From the NCBI GenBank assembly GCA_021234155.1, contig JAJEKV010000066.1:6110800-6174799 (forward strand): 64,000 nucleotides of DNA. Direction: 5' to 3'. This document shows positions 56,346 to 64,000 of the stretch, piece by piece. The DNA is from Isoetes taiwanensis. Lineage: Eukaryota > Streptophyta > Lycopodiopsida > Isoetales > Isoetaceae. The position numbers and the translations under genes are program-made. Within the stretch, counting starts at the first letter, position 1; each line of letters opens with the position of its first letter. The notes beneath the pieces were generated by a model. That model saw only the letters and a program-made list of their open reading frames with translations. It searched no databases and had not been told where the DNA came from.

Positions 56346-57167
56346 TTGGAGGCATCTGAGGGAATCTTGTGGAAGCTTGAGGGAATCTTTTGTAATCCAG
56401 AAAAATATAAGAGACTATAGGGGAAGACTGAGGGGAATCTAGGAGGAATCTTTCACATTGCTGTCTTTTGCAAGACTTTCTGTTACGAATGCTCTATTCT
56501 TCCTGCAAATTCATCAACTTATTAGAAAGCAAAATACCATAGGGTACTCGATTTACCACCCAACCAGACCAACTAGAAGACATGTCACCAAGTCAAGCAA
56601 CTCCGCAAGATTGTATAAAAAACAAGCTCTCTCTAGCCACCAACCACTGGTGTTACATGAACTCCTTCTAATGATATGATCAAGCAAGGAACACGAGAAG
56701 ATACTAGAAGGTAAGGCTAGGCACATCATCAACATAGGAAGAAGCAGATCTAGCTGTGCAGTCAGCTTAGACCCCTACGCACCTTTCTGGGCATAACATT
56801 CACACCGTAAGGAATCTATAGACAAACAAAACTGAATCTGGAAACTAGACTTCAAGGGCTTTCCAAGAAGGTAAGGATCGCCGATTTCTGAGTTGTGGTC
56901 GCGGAGATATCACGTCTCAAAATTGTCCTTTTATTTATAGGTAACAACACCTTTTTTTGCCTTTTTGCTTTTAGATAAAGGTCAAGGTTTATTTTTAGCT
57001 CTCTCTTTGATAATATCAAGGCTTAAACATACTAGATGGCTTTCTTACTTGATCATATCAATAAATATTGTTCCATATAAGGCCATTCCCCCGAGCACCA
57101 TTATTAGTTATTAACCTAAAACCATATCAATTTCCCCCTCGTCATCAATCAAGAAATTATATGGCAA

Positions 57168-57283
57168 AATAACATAACCAAGTCCATGGTTACAACCTTG
57201 ATTGAATCCACAATCACAAATATTCAATAACATAACCAAGTCTATGGTTACAACCCTGATTGAATCCACAATCAGAAATATTC
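57168..57283. repeat. 58-bp tandem duplication
   Basis: Two near-identical units (57168-57225 and 57226-57283), AATAACATAACCAAGTC.ATG and following; the second differs at three or so bases. CCAAGTCCAGCC.TTTAGGCT is then repeated at 57290-57350. Confidence 0.9.
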
Positions 57284-57289
57284 AATTCC

Positions 57290-60200
57290 AGCCCTTTAGG
57301 CTAAAAATTTCCAAGTCCAGCCTTTTAGGCTAAAACTTTTCCAAGTCCAACTATTATGCTACAGACATATTAGTTGTCTCAAGATTTACTATATACTACA
57401 CAAAGAAAAGAATACCTTATATTTCCTCCTTATAATTCTCATAAGGCAAATGTAACTCAAATATACGTTTACCCGATAGCCGCCTAAAACTTTGGTTGCT
57501 AATGTGCCAAATAAGAAGGTAAGAATATCTCCCAAAACAATTTCCTGCATGGCAATTTCTATGTCCTGCGAAAAACTCAATCTTGGCATTAGAACCTGCA
57601 AACCGAACCAAATGATATTGTTCTTTACTAACATAGTCTTAAATGATTGTTTGGGGGGCAAACCCTTGTTTATGTGGGCTGTTGGCATATCCTAGGTATA
57701 TGCTAGAATATCCCTAGGATATGCTGGTGACTGCTCAAAACTTATGATTGGCTGTAAATTCTCGGTCACTTCTGTTGGTCTGCAGCCGCTCTCGAAACCG
57801 GATAACCGGAGAGGTCTCTTGGGCGGATGGCAAGTATTTTGAGTGTGGACGGCTCTCATTACAATGAACACAGGCCGATGAGCTTCATTTATCTATTTTG
57901 AAGCTTTCCTCTGTGATTTTCGTGGCATACAATCGAAGTTCTGGCATTATGATGTGCTCCATCTGAAGAGCAGAGTTTTAGGTGTGTTTGCCCTTGCTGG
58001 GGCCATCGTGAATGGCTATGGTTAGGGTTTGATTGTGGCTCTCAGGTATTCTGGTTTCTACTCCATTGAGTTCGGACATTGAGCTGATGGCTAAAGATCC
58101 ACCACAGCCCAAGTTTCAACACTTAGAATACAGAAGACCACGTCCAAAAGATAATGCAGTCCAGCCTGAGTACCCTCCCTTAGCAGTTAAGAAACTTCAT
58201 TTGACATGTTGAAGAAGATAAACAAGGTGCTGCGCACGGAGGGTTGCCCTCCATGGCCAGAGGGTGAAGTGGCTTAAGTCATAGTTGGAGACAATAGAGT
58301 ACTTAGATCAAAATTGCTATTTTAAAACGAGATTTTGTGAAGGTGATGGTATCCATTTGCATCATTAACTTCTCATTAGATGTTGAGCTCTTGTTGGACT
58401 AGGATCCAGGTGGACACGTGGACTTTGGGGTTTGAGTGCAACGTATTGGTGTTTGGTGTTTGGTGTTTTTTGCAACAAAGCACTTAATCTTGGCCAGAAG
58501 TTTTGCAATACATGCATTTATGAACTTGAATTGACTGGCCCAATAAAGTTATTAGCAAAATCATATTTCGTTGGCACCAGATCGTCACTGGAAATGATCT
58601 TTACTTCAACGCCCTTAACCACAATAGCAAGCTTAAGATAAGTTGCATTTGAATTTAGAGGGCACACCGTTTCCATTTTCCCGATGCCAATTGTGTGCCT
58701 TACATGACCGATCACGTTTCTGTGCTTCTCACGATCAGAAATTGTACAGTCTTATTTGTACAGAAATTGCATCTTCAGCCTTTGGGCTCTGGGCTCCTAT
58801 TTGTACAGAAATTGTAGTTGCATCTTTAGCCTTACAGCTCTGGCCTCCCATTTCCTTCCTTAGCCACTGACTGGGCACATCGACTCCACAACAATAAAAA
58901 TTAAGTTTTTCAGTAAGAAGAATGATAATGTAGCAGTATTTTCTAGCCCCTTTGATGCTAGACCCTACCAATCATTAGCTTCAAAAAATTAAAAAATCAC
59001 GTCCTCACGAGCAACTCCTCACAGTTCTGGCATGAACGCAAATTGTTTTGGAAAGATAAAAGTTTGAAATGGACTACATCTAGTAGTTTTGCTTTTAATT
59101 CCTCAACGATCGGTGGAGATTGGCAACTCTGCAAAACATCCTGCTTACTGTACGGATGGTAATCCCTACATTGTGCATATGCATAAACAGATGAGTAATT
59201 AGAGATAACCATAAACAAGAAAGGATCAAGTTAACTGACTAATAAGAGAGCTTTATTGGATATGAAAGTCCTCTCTGGACGGGCCTAGCTAGTCTCTAAT
59301 GTTGTTGGAGATTGCTTTGCCTTCTCCTTGCGTCGTGGTACCCTCCTTCTATTATTCTGAATTTTTTTTGTATAAGACGTAGATTAATGTCCTTGCTTTT
59401 TATCAAAAACGAGCTTGCATCTGATTCCAACTCCTGTATCATTTGAAGTGGTTGCGTAATAAGCACACTTCCTAAGCCTATTTTCACTGCAACTAAAGGA
59501 GATCCTCGAACCTATCCTTACAATTTTGCATCTGTTGCATCTTTCCCAAGCACACAAGCAACTGTAAAAGGCTTTCGTAGCTTCAAAATCTGCGGCCTCT
59601 TTACTGTGAAATCACATTGCAAACAAAATGGTTCCCAATTCTTTTGAGGGCTTGGAAAAGGGCTCCTCTTCATCCAAACAAAAATGTTAAGAATTCATGT
59701 AGTTTAGAGGAACCTATAGCTCTTTTGATTAGCAAATATTTAATTGAAGCATTAAATTTCGAGTAACAGCTGCATTATGGACAACTTCATACTATAAGTG
59801 TGCAATTGAATCTGCAAAAATCAATAAATCAATGATTGTTTTGTTATATGTTAAGAGATCATCTATAATCATTACTTGTAAGCGTGCTATTGATATATTT
59901 CTCTGCGAGGAGTAAAGCATGAATAGCACTACTAAATTATTTGTTTTCCTAATGCGTTAGTACCTTGTTATATCAATTAAACACGATAACAACTATATTG
60001 AGGAAGAGGGCAGCTCTTTGTGCATTCACACCTTGTTACGTGAGATTATTATCCAACCTTGTTACGTGAGACTATTCAACCTTGTTATGTAAGATTATTC
60101 AGATGTTTGTAAACCATGAACGACATATTAGTGCGTTCTGCCTTGGCGTCCAACAGTATGTTGCCATGTGGCATTTTGGGCACACTTTCTTTTCCAAGAA

Positions 60201-60980
60201 ATTCATAAATTCATCTACTAACATTCCTTTTTTCTATGACTTTTTGCTGCGACCATCCGATTGGCAACACGTAGCACATAACGAATGCCTATCTGTTGTC
60301 CATGTCATAGGGAAGTTGCTGTGTCAACATACCTCCACGCAACGTTTGTGCAAGGAAATTGAAGGCGCCGATGTTGTATTAATAGCAGGCTATTCCGCCC
60401 TGCTGTGTCAACCTGCCTTCGCGCTATCGCGCGTCGACAGGTTTCCAAACTAGGAAAGTCTTGTAAGGAGACTTTCATATGAAGACATAATAAAGGCTCG
60501 TTTATTTGGATATAAACTTCTATTTGACCATAGAATTGACCATAGAAGATAGTTCCAACAACAAGGCATTACATTTTGGATATAGTGGTATTAAAAATTT
60601 GCAAAGCCCTTTGCCTTTGAGCCTAACCCTTATGTTCTATGACTGTCTTTTAGAACTACAGACAGACCCACTTTATAACCATTTTGAAATTAGAAATAGG
60701 AAAAATTCTTGACACCAGCAATGTGGGGAATTTCCTGGCTCATGTTAAGAGGTCATTGAAAAGCATCGATGAAAGCTAGTTATTGATTGTATTGTTTTTG
60801 GGCCTGTTTTTTTTTCAAACATACATGCTTTCCTTTTAGATTTCCAGAACAGAGGATTAGGAATTCCTTCAAAGTTGCTCATCATCAAAATGGTAGCATT
60901 TTACAAACTTTGTTAAAGAACATTATTCCTGTGTTGTCAAGTGCAGCAAAAAAGGGAAAACCATTTAGATCCAAATGTAT
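57290..60980. other. Unassigned region with possible lone exons
   Basis: Two minus-strand open stretches read like protein. 57500-57600 follows an acceptor-like TTTGCAG and contains DIEIAMQEIVLGDILTFLFG. 58518-58715 contains VKIISSDDLVPTKYDFANNF and ends in a stop. I recognise neither, and no gene can be assembled. The rest is AT-rich spacer. Confidence 0.3.
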
Positions 60981-60989
60981 TTCTTTCTA

Positions 60990-61560
60990 TTTGCAACTGC
61001 AGATAAGAAAAACTTACTTCATTCCAGGACGCAGGCGGGATGGAGGTCTTTTGAGGGCAAGCAGCAGATTCCGGAGTGCATTAGAAGGATTGTTAGTGGT
61101 TGGAGCAAACATATTTGGTTCATTATTCCTGAAGGGCATGTTTCCAATGGCATTTCCACCATTTGGTCCCCTCCTTCCTTGGGCACCTCCTAGCATATTA
61201 AAAAAACCAGCATTCAGTTGAGGCCGAACAGGCCATAAGTCAGATTCGCTGGAGTTACAGGGGCCACATCCGATGCCAATTCATCTGCACAAAATCATTA
61301 TGCTGATTTTTTCTTGGGGAATATCACTTCTTGTAAGAAGCTTCAGGTTATTTGCTACATGCTGGGTTTTTAAATTTAAAACTTGAACATATAAATGACT
61401 ACTAATTCACCCACCTGGCGGTGCCTTGGACATTGGATCCTCAAAACAGCTTGGAGTAGATGCAAATGTATATTGCCCTGCAGGTTGTCTCGGGCCCATG
61501 TTTTCCTTGTAAACTGGAGCAATGGAACGTTGTTTGCCTTATCGTAATCACTTCTTAAAA
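60990..61560 (-). pseudogene. Unidentified exon fragments
   Basis: Three minus-strand exon-like pieces. At 61530-61415 IAPVYKENMGPRQPAGQYTF and CFEDPMSKAPPG ends at a GTGGGT donor. At 61282-61216 DELASDVAPVTPANLTYGLF follows an acceptor TTTTGTGCAG and ends in TGA. At 61196-61014 NMPFRNNEPNMFAPTTNNPS and NALRNLLLALKRPPSRLRPG ends in TAA. All are on the same strand as the DRG and ABCF fragments. Source genes unknown. Confidence 0.4.
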
Positions 61561-61625
61561 CTTCATACATGCATAATGATTTAATATTCGCATAGCATTT
61601 CAAGTAGAAGTGATCCAAACATCAC

Positions 61626-61940
61626 CTTCCAAATGCGTTGAGGTTTGTGGTTCACACTTGAAGCCCATACCAGTGCACTGTAACACAACAATAATAATCT
61701 TAATCACATATGTCAGAAAGAGAGGTTACGAAAGAGGAGGATATTTATTACTTAAACTGTTTCAGCATGTCTTTATAAATCCGTAAACAGAAGTCTTCTA
61801 GAGTACATTTCTTCGCAGAAAGGATGACAGGCTCTTCATAGTTAGGACTCATTCCCTTCTATTCTGTGTAAACTCGAATTGAATCAAGATATTCCCATAT
61901 CTTTTCCAGCAAACCATCCAATTTCCACTCCAGATGAGCA
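61626..61940 (-). pseudogene. DRG-type GTPase, two C-terminal exons
   Basis: Exon 61752-61940 (acceptor CTTATCTGCAG, donor GTAATA) reads AHLEWKLDGLLEKIWEYLDS, then a stop (VYTE, TAG, KGMSPNYEEPVILSAKK) and LEDFCLRIYKDMLKQF. Exon 61626-61677 (acceptor GTTACAG, donor GTGATG) reads ALVWASSVNHKPQRIWK. This is the C-terminal part (TGS region) of developmentally regulated GTP-binding proteins, conserved translation-linked GTPases, whose normal sequence has TKPKGM at the stop. The G domain and the last residues are missing, so it is a fragment. Confidence 0.82.
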
Positions 61941-62087
61941 CTGCAGATAAGGTATCTCAATGTTAACAGCTTACGGAATGTAATTTTCGGAAATGATACC
62001 CTACTTTTCTGAGCTCCTGCACAAAAGAAATAATGAAATTAAACAATTCAAACTAGTTCCAGATTCTTATGTCAGAAAGGAACAGAC

Positions 62088-62175
62088 CTGAGACTGTGTA
62101 TATGGCTTGAAGAGCAAAGTTCCTAGGAACACCAAATGATCCAAGATGTCCCTTCAACTTCTGCTCTGGAATTCC
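62088..62175 (-). pseudogene. ABCF (GCN20-like) exon fragment
   Basis: One 88-nt exon with acceptor CAG and donor GT reads GIPEQKLKGHLGSFGVPRNF then ALQAIYTVSG. It matches the segment leading into the LSGGQ signature of plant ABCF3/GCN20-type ATPases (EQKLR.HLGSFGVTGNLALQ). The signature's second Gly would lie in the next exon, which is not seen. Confidence 0.72.
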
Positions 62176-62454
62176 CTGCATTTGACCAGTTGCTAGTTCA
62201 TTACATTGTGTATTATGACTTTGCATGCATAGAGTTTGCATACTCCAACTTACTGGAAAGCACTTAGATCCTATAAGACAGTTCTAAAAATTTTCTGTTG
62301 GGGCAAGCTTAAGTCAATGCAACCGCATGATACCATGCTAAATTCAAATTCTCAGCTTCCAGACAAAGGACTTCCCATTGGCAAAGGACTGGGTGCCTTA
62401 CTTCCATGTGCTTGATAGAACGATCAATATCAGCTGATGGCACTAGCATAAATG

Positions 62455-63968
62455 CTAGTCACCACATTGGGAATCTAAATGAATAATCTCATAAAAACAT
62501 TGCCTCCCAAGTTCCATGTTACCATACATTCTACAAGTACTAAGCAAACTCAGCCATAAGAAAATATCGGCCCTCATTGTAGAGTCCAATACATTTTTCG
62601 CCTCTTTGAAAAGTGCAGAACGACCCAACAGATCAATAATGGAAGTGATGTGAAGAACATTTGGCTGACTGCAATAGCTGTTCGCCATAAGCTTGAAATA
62701 CCAAAGACCTTCATCCACCATTCCTGCACGTGCAAGTGCTATAAGAACACTATTGAATATCATATCACAAGGTTTTACACCACCCTGTCGCATATCTTCA
62801 AAGCACCAAGCAGTCAATCCAGCCTCCCCAAGCTGAGCATAGGCTGCGAGGATTGCACCCCATAACAGCGAGTCCCGAATAAACAATCTATCAACAAATA
62901 TACTGACTTCATGCAAGTTCCCCAATCGTGCATACATGCCAAGAAGTGTGCTGCCCACAACAACATCACTTTGAAGTCCCACCTCAATAACTTGTTCATG
63001 GATATGCCTTCCCTGCTCTAGGTTGCCACAAGCTTTCAGAACACTTGAATAGACTAGTTTGCTAGGCTTTATGCCTTCCTGTTGCATCTTCGCAAAACTA
63101 CTCATTGCTAGATCTTCTTCATCATTATTGGTATAACCGTCAATCATGGCACCCCAACAAACCAAATCAGGTTTTGGCAAGCTATCAAATACATTACATG
63201 CTTCTTCCAAGCTACTACATTTCGCATACATATCAATAAGAGTGCTCCCCACAACAATGTCTGCATGAAGTTTGCTGCTCATGGATCAATCTTCCATGCT
63301 GTACTGCGTCCATACAACCACATGCCTTCAAGATACTTAAAAAGATGACCCTGTATGACTTTATACCTTGCTGCTCCATATCTGCAAAACATCTGAATGT
63401 AACATGACCTTCACTATGCTGGGCATACCCTGAGATCATTGCACACCAAGTCACTATGTTACGATTCATCAGTCTATCAAATAATTTATGAGCCTCCTCC
63501 AAACTTCCACATTTAGCATACATATTAACAAGTGTATTATTCATCACAATATCTAACTTGGCTCCATTTTCAACAATGTGCTCATGAATATGTCCAAACT
63601 TCCACATTTAGCATACATATTAACAAGTGTATTATTCATCACAATATCTAACTTGGCTCCATTTTCAACAATGTGCTCATGAATATGTCTACAGAATCAC
63701 ATGCTTTCAAAATGCTTGGATATGTGTATCTGTCTGTCGTAGTGCCTTCATCCTGCATTTTATGGAATAGTTGAAAAATGACTTTCCCTGTATTAAGTTT
63801 GGCATGGGCATCCAACATAGCATTCCATGTGTATTGACTCGGCTTCAGAACTTTGTTAAAGATGTAATGTAATTCATTCAAACTTCCACTGGAAGCAAAT
63901 AGCCGAATAAGATTGTCAGCCAAGATAGAAATTGAATCTAACCCATTGCGGACTAGCAAAGAATGCAA
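62455..63968 (-). pseudogene. PLS-type pentatricopeptide repeat protein, frameshifted
   Basis: About nine PPR motifs on the minus strand in three frames: 63968-63648 (YTWNAMLDAHAKLNTGKVIF), 63607-63233 (NNTLVNMYAKCGSLEEAHKL, IVTWCAMISGYAQHSEGHVT) and 63282-62455 (GSTLIDMYAKCSSLEEACNV, LVYSSVLKACGNLEQGRHIH, GRSALFKEAKNVLDSTMRAD). PPR proteins bind organelle RNA base by base, and PLS types act in editing. The E/DYW end is missing: the frame stops after HLDSQCGD. A 95-bp tandem duplication (63499-63688) and an indel near 63270 break the frame. The N-terminus may lie beyond the window. Confidence 0.88.
63499..63688. repeat. Perfect 95-bp tandem duplication in the PPR gene
   Basis: 63499-63593 and 63594-63688 are the same sequence (CCAAACTTCCACATTTAGCA and following). 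95 is not a multiple of three. Confidence 0.95.
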
Positions 63969-64000
63969 TATCTTTCCACTAGTGAGAACTTCTCCATTTA

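Noticed and set aside
60082-60453. 123-codon plus-strand open frame
   Set aside because: No domain or homology signal; composition like the surrounding spacer.

Overview
The window is nuclear DNA of a land plant with a large, repeat-dense genome. Plant-type signs are an intron-containing nucleotide-sugar transporter of the UDP-xylose transporter group, PLS-type pentatricopeptide repeats, chromoviruses, copia elements, TRIMs and L1 elements. The style would fit a fern or another large-genome non-flowering plant, but nothing here proves the lineage. No rRNA, tRNA gene or CRISPR array was seen. Most of the window is nested mobile DNA; only one gene, the transporter at 42.5-44.9 kb, looks intact.

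Layout. 0-4.2 kb: degenerate coding scraps, a SINE piece, a hAT-like MITE (2785-3605) and the 3' part of a minus-strand gene. 4180-17338: a 13.2-kb chromovirus with 1.62-kb LTRs and a CCCCT target duplication. Ahead of its gag-pol it carries extra ORFs, one of which ends in a complete histone H3 fold. 17.3-20.6 kb: the 5' and middle parts of the interrupted minus-strand gene. It contains a ParB-like region, and its 3' part (3.6-4.2 kb) has a possible DNA-methyltransferase-like motif. One intron is packed with palindromes, and a complete 449-bp TRIM sits in an exon. 21390-27744: a second chromovirus (GATAC target duplication) inside a 172-bp tandem repeat. 28.1-31.3 kb: a second degenerate minus-strand coding stretch, an FCP1-like phosphatase ORF and more copies of the same palindrome. 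31.66-32.87 kb: seven diverged ~180-bp tandem repeats, then a MITE. 33.5-35.3 kb: an L1 derivative with ORF1 only. 35.4-36.1 kb: a reversed TRIM. 36-42 kb: AT-rich DNA with local duplications. 42.5-44.9 kb: the transporter gene. 45.9-51.6 kb: a reversed copia element whose 5' LTR holds a 5'-truncated L1, followed by a second copia fragment to 52.6 kb. 53.2-53.75 kb: a GC-rich hairpin cluster. 54-61 kb: mostly unassigned, with a SINE and a MITE. 61.0-62.2 kb: exon-sized fragments of at least two housekeeping genes (ABCF and DRG GTPase) on one strand. 62.4-64 kb: a PPR pseudogene.

The most unusual items are the histone H3 fold carried by a chromodomain retrotransposon, the ParB-like locus with its hairpin-forming introns whose outer arms differ in sequence but still pair, and L1 elements that end in a (TTCC)n tail rather than poly(A). 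All identifications come from reading the sequence and recalled family motifs; no database search was run.
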